DNA of 10,939 nt from Nitrosotalea sp. (lineage in GTDB: Archaea; Thermoproteota; Nitrososphaeria; Nitrososphaerales; Nitrosopumilaceae): NCBI GenBank assembly GCA_023252335.1, contig JAJPEA010000056.1:1-10939 (forward strand). Direction: 5' to 3'. The position numbers and the translations under genes were made by a program. Positions within the stretch are counted from its first letter, which is position 1. Each line of letters begins with the position of its first letter. The notes beneath the pieces were generated by a model. That model was not told the origin of the DNA. It worked only from the letters and a program-made list of their open reading frames with translations, and searched no databases. Below are positions 1 through 6,836 of this stretch, piece by piece.

Positions 1-338
1 AATTTACTTGATTCCATTTCTTCTTTGATGGCTAGTTTGACCTTCAGATTTTTTTGGCTAACCTTTTCATTTAACCAAGTCAAAAACTTGTGATCTAATC
101 CCTTTCCTTTTATCTTCTCAAAATCTGGTCCCATTTGGTCTGACAGTTTTTTTACCAGGGATCTGTTGATACAAACTACGTAAAAATGCCATCCAAAGGC
201 AAATTCTGAATCAGTCACTACAAAGTCATTTTCGCCATGAACCATTTTTTCTACATTGCTAAGTGTTGATATGATGGCCTTGCTAGTATTTTCATAATCT
301 GTAGCTGATACATTGATGTTGATCCTTTCCTGCATCAT
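1..338 (-). CDS. Hypothetical protein, 3' end cut by window edge
   Basis: An open frame with no stop runs off the window edge, giving at least 112 residues. It opens with two consecutive ATG codons (338 and 335), reading MMQERINI. I do not recognise the family. The visible part looks like a small soluble alpha/beta protein: a beta-like start, a segment with FAFGWHFYVVCINRS around residues 47-61, then a charged, Lys-rich helical stretch. There is no signal peptide and no membrane segment. A TATA-like element lies 25-28 bases upstream of the two ATGs, so the gene probably has its own promoter and a leaderless start. Coding is supported by sensible composition and lack of stops. The function is unknown, and the C-terminus and true length cannot be seen. 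Confidence 0.7.
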   Translation of the reverse strand, partial: MMQERININVSATDYENTSKAIISTLSNVEKMVHGENDFVVTDSEFAFGWHFYVVCINRSLVKKLSDQMGPDFEKIKGKGLDHKFLTWLNEKVSQKNLKVKLAIKEEMESSK

Positions 339-357
339 GTAAATTCACAACATTTGT

Positions 358-367
358 CAATAAAAAC
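358..367 (-). promoter_or_regulatory. TATA-like element before the hypothetical gene
   Basis: On the minus strand the sequence reads GTTTTTATTG. Its centre is about 25 bases from the first ATG (338) and 28 from the second (335), which is the spacing of an archaeal box A for a leaderless transcript. This is seen by eye only; AT-rich DNA gives chance matches. Confidence 0.4.
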
Positions 368-383
368 ATGACTGATAATTGGT

Positions 384-1148
384 CTAATGGTCAAGCAAAT
401 GTTCGACTTCTATGTTGAAAAAAGTCTTGAGAATTCCAATGTAGCTCTTTACGGGCTCGGGTATTTCATCCCCGCATGCAATTCCAAGATTTTTTGCGTT
501 TATCCATATTACAAGCGTCTGAAGTATTGTTAAAAATCTGTCATTCTCTAAATTTCTTGAACCAATAGCTTTGGAATATCTATCTGAATATTCCCATGCA
601 ACAGCAAAGTCAATACAATCTGTATCAAATATTGCAAGCATTTGATCTCGTAATGATTCTGCTTTCTTGAATGGTGTCACATTCAGAATGTATGGAAAGT
701 CTACCTTGTTTGGCATGTATCCAGTAAGGGGGCCCCATATGGTTATTATCTTGCATCCAGATCTTAGACCCTGAAACTTTGAAATCATTTTTTCAATTAT
801 TTTTTCATCTGAAAACCAAAAAAGTATTACACTTGCATCACTAATGTCTGCATCAATGATATCTTGCTGTCTAATCGATCCATTTGTGACATTCTTCTCA
901 TCAAGTAATTTCTCACCCTGTGATATCTTCTCCTTGTTGTTGTCTATACCAATAGATCTCTTTACTCCAAATTCTTGTGAAGCTATTGCAATACTGTTAC
1001 CACTTCCACATCCTAGGTGATAGAAAATATCATTCTCTGTCATTTCTGCAAATCTGAATATCTCTCTTAATGCCTCATCTGATAATTCCACATCTTCTCC
1101 GCTTATTATGGAACTTGGAAGCGATGACAGGTACTCCTCGATTTTCAC
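384..1148 (-). CDS. Class I SAM-dependent methyltransferase, resembling archaeal lysine methyltransferase aKMT
   Basis: A 254-residue soluble protein. Residues ~25-145 form a Rossmann methyltransferase core: motif I LGCGSGN at 45-51, an acidic strand-2 end IGIDN at 67-71, and an acidic residue near D96 after a QQD segment. The arrangement FxHLGCGSGNSIAIAS, a preceding helix and ISDASVILFWF strongly recalls the small archaeal protein-lysine methyltransferase aKMT of Sulfolobus, which methylates many proteins. The usual Asp at the start of motif I is His44 here. About 100 residues after the core (155-254) are an extension that the ~160-residue aKMT lacks. The start is GTG. No Shine-Dalgarno is visible, but a TATA-like element sits about 26 bases upstream, supporting a leaderless start. 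The lysine-methyltransferase role is inferred; the substrate is unknown. Confidence 0.75.
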   Translation of the reverse strand: MKIEEYLSSLPSSIISGEDVELSDEALREIFRFAEMTENDIFYHLGCGSGNSIAIASQEFGVKRSIGIDNNKEKISQGEKLLDEKNVTNGSIRQQDIIDADISDASVILFWFSDEKIIEKMISKFQGLRSGCKIITIWGPLTGYMPNKVDFPYILNVTPFKKAESLRDQMLAIFDTDCIDFAVAWEYSDRYSKAIGSRNLENDRFLTILQTLVIWINAKNLGIACGDEIPEPVKSYIGILKTFFNIEVEHLLDH

Positions 1149-1168
1149 TAAATAATGACAGTCTGTAC

Positions 1169-1178
1169 TAAATTTATT
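1169..1178 (-). promoter_or_regulatory. TATA-like element before the methyltransferase
   Basis: The minus strand reads AATAAATTTA, centred about 25-26 bases upstream of the GTG start at 1148 and overlapping the stop codon of the UPF0147 gene. Position and composition suit an archaeal box A, although co-transcription with the upstream gene is also possible. Confidence 0.35.
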
Positions 1179-1446
1179 CTCTTATTCTCTCAAGGGCAGA
1201 AACTGCCTGCCATAGTGTAACTCTGACATATGATGGCATGTTGGGGTCTTGAGATATGTCATCAAGAAGGCTTATGGCATTTGCGGCCCTTACAGAGACA
1301 GGAGAGTCTTGTTTTTTCAAGTTTGCAACAAGGTCAGTCAAATCTTTCTTGATGTTTCTTGGAGTGGATGGGTTTGATGCAATTTCAGCTAATGTGTTGA
1401 TGGCCATATTCAAAGTGTCAATATTTGGATCCTTTTTCTCGACCAT
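1174..1446 (-). CDS. UPF0147 family protein (conserved archaeal, unknown function)
   Basis: A 90-residue, acidic, all-helical soluble protein recognised as UPF0147, a small family widespread in archaea with no established function as far as I know. The length is typical for the family. Two halves resemble each other: residues 15-44 (AINTLAEIASNPSTP...) and 57-86 (AISLLDDISQDPNMP...) align without gaps at an offset of 42. The shared residues are Ala-Ile at the start, Leu, Ile, the Pro pair spaced by three, an aliphatic residue and two Leu. This suggests a pair of helical-hairpin (HEAT-like) repeats. The start is ATG; a good TATA box 36 bases upstream predicts a leader of about ten bases. It lies between the Rieske and methyltransferase genes but probably has its own transcript. 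Confidence 0.88.
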   Translation of the reverse strand: MVEKKDPNIDTLNMAINTLAEIASNPSTPRNIKKDLTDLVANLKKQDSPVSVRAANAISLLDDISQDPNMPSYVRVTLWQAVSALERIRE

Positions 1447-1477
1447 TGTACCATTCAGCTTATGCTAATTGAGCTTA

Positions 1478-1487
1478 TTTTATAAAG
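1478..1487 (-). promoter_or_regulatory. TATA box before the UPF0147 gene
   Basis: The minus strand reads CTTTATAAAA, containing the palindromic TTTATAAA, a strong match to archaeal box A. Its centre (about 1482) predicts transcription starting near 1456, about ten bases before the ATG at 1446. It lies in the short gap after the Rieske gene. Confidence 0.6.
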
Positions 1488-1493
1488 TTTGCA

Positions 1494-1802
1494 CTATACT
1501 TCAACAAAGATATTTTCTGATTCTACAATTACTTTGTATGAATTCAAGTCTTTTATCTTGACAGGAAATGCAGAAAGATTGCCTGTTTTACAATCAAATT
1601 TTGCTCCATGCCAACCGCATGTGATGACTGATCCGTCCAAACTTCCTTCGGAAAGACTTGCTCCAGCATGTGTACATGTGTCATTTACTGCATAGTAATT
1701 TCCATCTATGTTTGCAACAAGAACGTCTTTGCCGTCTATTGTAACTTTCTGTATTTTGCCTGGAACAAAGTCGCTTACTTTGCCAACAATTATCTTTCCC
1801 AT
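1494..1802 (-). CDS. Rieske [2Fe-2S] ferredoxin-like protein
   Basis: A 102-residue protein consisting of a single Rieske domain. The cluster ligands are visible as CTH at 43-45 and CGWH at 62-65, giving the two Cys/two His pattern with 16 residues between C45-type and second loops. The second loop runs on into GAKFDCKTG, as in Rieske ferredoxins of oxygenase and nitrite-reductase NirD type. There is no N-terminal membrane anchor or signal peptide, so it is a cytosolic electron carrier and not the bc1-complex subunit. The start is ATG, with a TATA-like element about 26 bases upstream and no Shine-Dalgarno. No oxygenase or reductase partner is encoded in the window, so the redox partner is unknown. 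The neighbour upstream is a fumarylacetoacetase-family gene, 65 bases away. Confidence 0.92.
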   Translation of the reverse strand: MGKIIVGKVSDFVPGKIQKVTIDGKDVLVANIDGNYYAVNDTCTHAGASLSEGSLDGSVITCGWHGAKFDCKTGNLSAFPVKIKDLNSYKVIVESENIFVEV

Positions 1803-1824
1803 GACAAATGGAAAACTCTGACTC

Positions 1825-1838
1825 TTAATAATTTTAAT
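1825..1838 (-). promoter_or_regulatory. TATA-like element before the Rieske gene
   Basis: The minus strand reads ATTAAAATTATTAA. The ATTATTAA part is centred 26-27 bases before the ATG at 1802, as expected for a leaderless archaeal transcript. The whole 65-base gap is AT-rich, which lowers the weight of the match. Confidence 0.4.
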
Positions 1839-1867
1839 GTCTGTTATGGGACAGTTAAAATTCTATA

Positions 1868-2728
1868 CTAAACAAATCTCACTGTGTTTTGTATTTTGCC
1901 TAGATTCTCTATCTCCATCTCTATCTTGTCGCCGTCCTTCAAGAATATGGCATCTGGCTTGTTTAGCATGACTCCGGCCGGTGTTCCAGTAGATATGATG
2001 TCTCCTTTTTCTAAGGTCATTGCTTTACTTAACAATGATACAATAGAGTAGACCTTTAGATGCATATTTGATGTAGAAGAGTTTTGTCTAACATCTCCGT
2101 TTACCTTGGTTACCATTTTGAGATTCTGCGGTTCTGGTATCTCATCTGCAGATGTTATCCAAGGACCGCAAGGTGCAAAAGTGTCAAAGCCTTTTGCCCT
2201 CGTGAACTGTTTATCCTTAGCTTGTATGTCTCGTGCAGATGTATCGTTTAAGATCATGTATCCGAAAACTGCATCCTTTGCTTCTTTTTCTGATATGTTT
2301 TTACAGTCTTTGCCAATTATCACTGCAAGTTCAATTTCATAATCAAGCTTTGATACAAAAGATGGACAAACTATGTCTGATGTAGCTCCATTGAGCGTTG
2401 TTCTGGGCTTTATTACAATTGCTGGCTCATCCGGTGGGATCAAGTTTTGTTCTTTTGCATGATCCTTGTAATTAAAAGCCAAACAAATTATCTTGGATGG
2501 ATTTGGAATGGGTGGAAGAAATTTGAATTCAGATAAATTTTCATTATAGCTAAGGTTTTTTACATTATTTTTTATCTCGTCATACCATCCATCAAACAAG
2601 AAATCTTTGATGCTTTGAGGTATGGGAATTCCGGTCTGTGATGTCATACTCTCTCTTGTCAAAACCTTTTCTCCGTCAACAAAAGCATATGTTTCCATAT
2701 TTTGTCTAAGCAATCTTGCAATTTTCAT
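1868..2728 (-). CDS. Fumarylacetoacetate hydrolase (FAH) family protein
   Basis: A 286-residue FAH-fold enzyme. Family marks in order: IICLAFNYKDHAKE at 80-93, PAIVIKP at 102-108, LDYEIELAVIIGK at 128-140 with metal ligands E131 and E133, LNDTSARD at 160-167 with D162, RAKGFDTFAPCGPW at 177-190, and KGDIISTGTPAGV at 241-253. The complete Glu-Glu-Asp metal site argues for an active, Mg/Mn-dependent C-C bond hydrolase, decarboxylase or isomerase. Substrates in this family vary (acylpyruvates, oxaloacetate, aromatic breakdown products) and the sequence does not decide. The open frame extends 17 codons upstream into gltX. I chose the ATG at 2728 because it lies five bases after the gltX stop and gives a family-like N-terminus (MKIARL). 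It is the last gene of the ipk operon. Confidence 0.9.
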   Translation of the reverse strand: MKIARLLRQNMETYAFVDGEKVLTRESMTSQTGIPIPQSIKDFLFDGWYDEIKNNVKNLSYNENLSEFKFLPPIPNPSKIICLAFNYKDHAKEQNLIPPDEPAIVIKPRTTLNGATSDIVCPSFVSKLDYEIELAVIIGKDCKNISEKEAKDAVFGYMILNDTSARDIQAKDKQFTRAKGFDTFAPCGPWITSADEIPEPQNLKMVTKVNGDVRQNSSTSNMHLKVYSIVSLLSKAMTLEKGDIISTGTPAGVMLNKPDAIFLKDGDKIEMEIENLGKIQNTVRFV

Positions 2729-2733
2729 TTTCT

Positions 2734-4440
2734 TCACTTGTGTGTATATATCGCTTGATTTGCAGAATCTTTTCTGCAATATCCGAATCTTACGAACTGG
2801 ATTTCTGCTCCCACATTTAACTCTAAGTAGTACTGTTCTGTGATGGCTTGCTTGATTTGTAAACTATTTTCATTAAACTGGTCATTTATGAACAACACAT
2901 CTGATATCAAGACCTCTACGTTTACTGGATTCTTTCTTGCAATCCATTGGATTTTGGGAATATCTGGCTTGTAATTGGTGCCTGTGATCTCTCCTTCTAT
3001 CTCTGGGCTCATCTTTGTTATTTTTATGTTGTATAACTCTAGCAATCTTATTTCATCCCCTATCTTCAATGTCTTGACATCATTGCCAGGTATGTAGAAG
3101 TGTCCATCTATCTCAATTCGTCTTTTGCCCATGTCATTTTGTGGATGATTTGAAATCTCAATTTCAGTAAGATTGTTGTTAGTCACCGTTAATTTTACTG
3201 GCTCAAAAACAATGAATAATCTTACACTTTTTGGATCAATTATTTTTCGGTTATATGATTCGAGTGTTTCAAATGGTGGCATGGTATCTGACTTGGTAAA
3301 GCCAAGAGAAAGAACAAATTTCCGAATAGCTTCTGGAACTATACCTCTTCTACGTAGCCCCTCTAAAGTTGGAAGTCTGGGATCATCAAATCCTGCTACT
3401 TTTCCTTCCTCCACCAGAGGTTTTAGTACTCTCTTGGAGACAGGCATTCCTTCAAACTCTAATCTTGAAAACTCTAGCATCTTTGGTTTACGCATATTTA
3501 ATTTATCTAAAAGCGCATAGTAGAGTTCTGTACGTAATTCATATTCTTTGGTTCTAAACGCATGGGTGATTCCATCAATGCTGTCTTCAATAGCAACTGC
3601 CAAGTCATAGTTTGGCCAAACTCTGTATTTGTCTTTGTGAATTGGGTGTGGTTCATCTATTATTCTAAGCAAGGTTGGATCTCGCATGACTGTATTCTCT
3701 GAGCTCATATCTCCTCGAAATCTCACTATGGCTTCCCCGGGTTTGAATTTATCAAACATTTTATTCCAGCGCATATTATTTTGATCAAGATTTCCTGCTC
3801 TACACTTGCAGGGTAGCATCTCTCTTCTATTCTTACTAATTGTCTCCTTGTCACATGTGCACACATATGCATTGCCTAAATCAATGAGTTCCTTGGCTTT
3901 CTTGTAGATTATTTCCATGTCATCTGAGGTATTTTTTATAAGATCATATTTCACACCCAGCCAGTCTAGACCAACTTTGATTGCTGCATAATATTCCAAG
4001 CGTTCTTTTTCTGGATTTGTATCATCAAATCTTAGTATGAGTTTTCCTCCATACATCTTTACATATTCCTCATCTATTATCGATGCCTTTGCATGACCAA
4101 TGTGGGGATAACCGTTAGGTTCTGGTGGAAAGCGTGTGATTACATTATTTTGTTCTGCTCCTTCAAGGGGTGGAAGACCTATTCTATCCTGTTTTGGTTT
4201 TACTATCAAAAGTTCAGCATGTTTGCTTGCAATCTCTTCTTTTTGTGATTCGACTGATAATTTGTTAACATCAATCACTGCCTGTGAAATAAGTGGAATA
4301 ACATCCTTAATTCTGGAGCGAAGTTCTGGCTTGATACCGATTACTTTGGATATGATGGCATCATTTCTAGTTTTTCCGCCATGTTCTGATGCATTTAGAA
4401 GAGCAATTCCACGAATTATCCTCTTTAATTCATCATCCAA
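2734..4440 (-). CDS. gltX: Glutamyl-tRNA synthetase, archaeal type
   Basis: This 568-residue class I synthetase charges tRNA with glutamate in the cytosol. Archaeal members are commonly non-discriminating and also make Glu-tRNA(Gln) for the GatDE amidotransferase. An N-terminal helical region of ~95 residues precedes the catalytic domain. Visible marks: RFPPEPNGYPHIGHAKAS with HIGH at 113-116, RFDDTNPEKE at 137-146, a likely zinc site formed by CTC (194-196) and CKC (211-213), and the KMSKS equivalent VSKR at 334-337. The C-terminal ~170 residues look like the beta-barrel anticodon-binding domain shared with GlnRS. The start is TTG, directly following the idsA TAG stop in the same frame, so no earlier start is possible. 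GAGGAG seven bases upstream supports TTG. Length is normal for the archaeal family. Confidence 0.95.
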   Translation of the reverse strand: MDDELKRIIRGIALLNASEHGGKTRNDAIISKVIGIKPELRSRIKDVIPLISQAVIDVNKLSVESQKEEIASKHAELLIVKPKQDRIGLPPLEGAEQNNVITRFPPEPNGYPHIGHAKASIIDEEYVKMYGGKLILRFDDTNPEKERLEYYAAIKVGLDWLGVKYDLIKNTSDDMEIIYKKAKELIDLGNAYVCTCDKETISKNRREMLPCKCRAGNLDQNNMRWNKMFDKFKPGEAIVRFRGDMSSENTVMRDPTLLRIIDEPHPIHKDKYRVWPNYDLAVAIEDSIDGITHAFRTKEYELRTELYYALLDKLNMRKPKMLEFSRLEFEGMPVSKRVLKPLVEEGKVAGFDDPRLPTLEGLRRRGIVPEAIRKFVLSLGFTKSDTMPPFETLESYNRKIIDPKSVRLFIVFEPVKLTVTNNNLTEIEISNHPQNDMGKRRIEIDGHFYIPGNDVKTLKIGDEIRLLELYNIKITKMSPEIEGEITGTNYKPDIPKIQWIARKNPVNVEVLISDVLFINDQFNENSLQIKQAITEQYYLELNVGAEIQFVRFGYCRKDSANQAIYTHK

Positions 4441-5424
4441 CTAAAGACTCCTCTCTACCACAAAATCAAGCAAAGAAAGCAGTTCATTTTTTGCAGGCTC
4501 ATCGTATATCGATATTGATTTTTTGGCTGCATTGGAGTGATATGTTGCTTTTTGTTTTATTGTGTTTTCTATTCCTAGAGCAGAAATTGTAGATATTGCT
4601 CTTTCTACTTCACTTTTTGAAACAGATGAATTGCCAAATGCGTTCAGTATTATCTTCTTTTCTTGACTATCTGCTTTTTTGATTGCCATCAGAATTGGTA
4701 GTGATTTTTTCCCTTCTCTGATGTCATTGCCAACAGGTTTTTTTGTAATCTTTGGATCCCCTATCACTCCAATTAGATCATCAATTATTTGAAAAGCGAT
4801 TCCCAAATTCCTTCCAAACGTGGATAATCTTGTCACATCTGCAAAATCTTTGTTAGCTGCTATTGCTCCCATTGCACAGGATGCTACAAATAACGATGAT
4901 GTTTTTTTCTCAATCATTTTTATGTATTGATCCTCGCTTGGTATCTTACTTGATTTTGCCATGCTGATATCCAATGCTTGACCTTCACACACATCGGTAC
5001 AGGCCTTTGCCAATGTAGTAACAAGATTCAAACCTGCATTTCCTGATTTGTGAAGATAGGGTTTTGATATGGTTTCAAACGCTCTTGAAAACAGCAAATC
5101 TCCCGCAAGAATTCCAATGGGCATTCCAAATCTTACATGAACTGTAGGTACACCATGTCTTACCTCATCATTATCCATGATGTCATCATGCACTAATGTA
5201 AAATTGTGTACCATTTCAACTGCGGCTGCAGCAGGTATTGCCTGCTTTGTGGTTCCTCCCAGCAGTTGACAGCTCTTTATGACCATGTATGGTCTTAACC
5301 TCTTTCCACCATGATCTATCAAATAGCTTGCTGCTTGGTACAAATCATCAGGTTCTCCAGAGAGTCTGGATGATAGAAACGAGTCTATCTTAGATGCTGT
5401 TTTTGCAAGTTTTTCCAACTTCAT
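4441..5424 (-). CDS. idsA: Geranylgeranyl diphosphate synthase (trans-polyprenyl synthase)
   Basis: Condenses IPP with allylic diphosphates to make GGPP, the C20 precursor of archaeal ether lipids. Numbered from the chosen start (327 residues): GGKRLRP at 39-45, first Asp-rich motif DDIMD at 80-84, second motif DDLIG at 215-219 within FQIIDDLIG, and GNDIREGKK at 232-240. DDxxG in the second motif is also what I recall for Sulfolobus GGPP synthase. Phe75, five residues before the first motif, matches the Phe that limits product length in the S. acidocaldarius enzyme, so C20 product is inferred. An upstream ATG at 5442 would add six residues (MGAKKR). I prefer 5424 because its ATG overlaps the idi stop as ATGA and a GGGAG lies 11 bases before it. 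gltX follows with no gap. Confidence 0.93.
   Translation of the reverse strand: MKLEKLAKTASKIDSFLSSRLSGEPDDLYQAASYLIDHGGKRLRPYMVIKSCQLLGGTTKQAIPAAAAVEMVHNFTLVHDDIMDNDEVRHGVPTVHVRFGMPIGILAGDLLFSRAFETISKPYLHKSGNAGLNLVTTLAKACTDVCEGQALDISMAKSSKIPSEDQYIKMIEKKTSSLFVASCAMGAIAANKDFADVTRLSTFGRNLGIAFQIIDDLIGVIGDPKITKKPVGNDIREGKKSLPILMAIKKADSQEKKIILNAFGNSSVSKSEVERAISTISALGIENTIKQKATYHSNAAKKSISIYDEPAKNELLSLLDFVVERSL
4448..4453 (-). promoter_or_regulatory. Shine-Dalgarno for gltX within idsA
   Basis: The minus strand reads GAGGAG, then TCTT, the idsA stop TAG and the gltX TTG. The seven-base spacing is near optimal and decides the non-ATG start. It is the clearest ribosome binding site in the window, where most other starts lack one. 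Confidence 0.65.
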
Positions 5425-6059
5425 TCTTTTTTTAGCTCCCATCTGTGATCTGGAAAATGATACTTTAATGATTCTTCTAGTTGACTTTTGACGTTGTCTT
5501 TATTCCACATCTTGAGAATCTCTTTGTGTGTATCACTTATGTTGTGACTTGATTCTGATATGAAATACAATGCAACTAGCATCCATGGACAGAAAATTTG
5601 AGGTGTTTTTTTAATCTCTGATAATATCTGTTCTAGTGTAACCCATCGAATGTCGGAAATTTCATCTTTTACAAGTTTTATTTTTGAAGGATCATCTAAT
5701 ACTCCAATTAATGTACCACAAACTTCATTTTCTGATCCGATGTTTTTGTAAGGCACATGATATTCAAACTTGTACAAATAATCTAATTTGCATGTAACTC
5801 CCAATTCTTCTGGTAATCTTCTTTCTGCAGATGAAATGTAATCCTCTGACTGTCTTGGATGACTAGCTACGGTTCCATCCCAATCTCCTGGCCATAGCAT
5901 CTTACTCATACTTCTCTGTGTAAGCAAAAGCTTTCCTTCTTTGTTGAATAAAAATATGGTAAAAGCCCGGTGTAGCTTTCCATCTGGTAAATGGCATTTT
6001 ACTTTTTCTTCAATTCCTATTTGTTTATCATTACTATTCACAAGAATGAGATTTTCCAT
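5421..6059 (-). CDS. idi: Type I-like isopentenyl-diphosphate isomerase (Nudix), catalytic Cys replaced
   Basis: A 212-residue Nudix-fold protein that should interconvert IPP and DMAPP. It aligns by eye with E. coli Idi: metal ligands H23 and H30 (CHLPDGKLHRAF), SKMLWPGDWDGTVASHP at 52-68 with H67, a Nudix-like helix ERRLPEELGV at 79-88, Y100, and ENEVC at 110-114, whose E110 and E112 match E. coli E114 and E116. The residue matching the catalytic Cys67 of E. coli (in TNSVCGHP) is Ala65. I faintly recall the same ASHP variant in haloarchaeal homologues, so this may be a lineage variant, not decay; all other active-site residues are kept. The position between ipk and idsA supports an isomerase role. 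It starts two bases after the ipk stop and overlaps idsA by four bases. A different Nudix activity is possible. Confidence 0.85.
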   Translation of the reverse strand: MENLILVNSNDKQIGIEEKVKCHLPDGKLHRAFTIFLFNKEGKLLLTQRSMSKMLWPGDWDGTVASHPRQSEDYISSAERRLPEELGVTCKLDYLYKFEYHVPYKNIGSENEVCGTLIGVLDDPSKIKLVKDEISDIRWVTLEQILSEIKKTPQIFCPWMLVALYFISESSHNISDTHKEILKMWNKDNVKSQLEESLKYHFPDHRWELKKE

Positions 6060-6061
6060 AA

Positions 6062-6802
6062 TTATCCTCTAAATATTGTTCCTTCAAAACTCTTGTCATT
6101 TATTGCATTTGTTATTCTCTTTGGAATGTTTCCATTTACAAAAAAGACATCTGTTCCATGTTTTGATATATTAAATGCCTCTTTTATTTTACGAGACATA
6201 CCTCCAGTAACATCCATTGATACTTTTGATATGGTTGGTTTTTCTACTGTAATTTCATTCAAAAGCTTCTTGTTTTTCATATCTGAATACACCCCATCCA
6301 CATTTGTAACAAAAATTGCTAGACGAGGATGTAACAATTTGGATAAAATTCCCATGATCCTATCTCCTGATAAAATGTAAAATTTATTTTTTCCATGCCA
6401 CATGACATCGCCAAAAGAAATTGGTGTTAATCCTGTCTTTGCAATCTTGGGAATTTCCCTGACTTTGTTGATTAAGGGTTTATCGCTTATCATAAAAGCA
6501 CTTGGAGGCAAACAATATGGTTTTAGACCAGATGCGGAAAATGATTCAAGTACAATACTGTTTAGTTCCATCATTGAATTTTTGACAACCGAAATTCCTT
6601 TAGCCTCATGTTTTTCTGGTTTTGTATGCATATCATACTTTACAGACCAATAATGCCCAAATGAGCCCCCGCCATGTATTATGACAAGTGGCTCGTTAAC
6701 ATTTTTTAGACTGGTAGCAATTCTTTTTATTGAATTTCTATTTGGTGTTAATGGTTTTTCCTTGTTGGTAATTATTGAGCCCCCTAGTTTGATCAAGATC
6801 AT
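6062..6802 (-). CDS. ipk: Isopentenyl phosphate kinase
   Basis: Phosphorylates isopentenyl phosphate to IPP with ATP, the last step of the archaeal mevalonate pathway. The 246-residue protein is a single amino acid kinase domain: MILIKLGGSII at the start with K5, GGGSFGH at 44-50 where H50 corresponds to the substrate-phosphate-binding His that marks IPKs, GD at 131-132, SGD at 145-147, TNVDGVY at 166-172 and DVTGGM at 197-202. The open frame could begin at a GTG at 6844, but the ATG at 6802 is chosen because it yields the family N-terminus immediately before KLGGS and because a TATA box lies 29 bases upstream. This gene heads the second operon, with idi following two bases after its stop. 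Confidence 0.94.
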   Translation of the reverse strand: MILIKLGGSIITNKEKPLTPNRNSIKRIATSLKNVNEPLVIIHGGGSFGHYWSVKYDMHTKPEKHEAKGISVVKNSMMELNSIVLESFSASGLKPYCLPPSAFMISDKPLINKVREIPKIAKTGLTPISFGDVMWHGKNKFYILSGDRIMGILSKLLHPRLAIFVTNVDGVYSDMKNKKLLNEITVEKPTISKVSMDVTGGMSRKIKEAFNISKHGTDVFFVNGNIPKRITNAINDKSFEGTIFRG

Positions 6803-6826
6803 GATTTTTAACAATGCTATGGACGG

Positions 6827-6836
6827 TTTTAAAAAG
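6827..6836 (-). promoter_or_regulatory. TATA box for the ipk-idi-idsA-gltX operon
   Basis: The minus strand reads CTTTTTAAAA, centred about 29 bases before the ipk ATG at 6802. This fits archaeal box A with a leader of only one to three bases. The 147-base gap from mvk to ipk (6803-6949) is otherwise AT-rich with no further gene that I can support and no clear U-run terminator. Confidence 0.55.

Noticed and set aside
2729..2779. N-terminal extension of the FAH-family gene into gltX
   Set aside because: The extra 17 residues do not look like FAH sequence, overlap the gltX C-terminus, and an ATG exists five bases after the gltX stop.
3173..3520. Plus-strand open frame of 115 codons within gltX
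   Set aside because: Antisense shadow of a confidently identified synthetase, with no recognisable motif or upstream promoter.
5991..6380. Plus-strand open frame of 129 codons across the ipk-idi junction
   Set aside because: Overlaps two confident genes on the other strand; hydrophobic Phe/Ile-rich composition is an antisense artefact.
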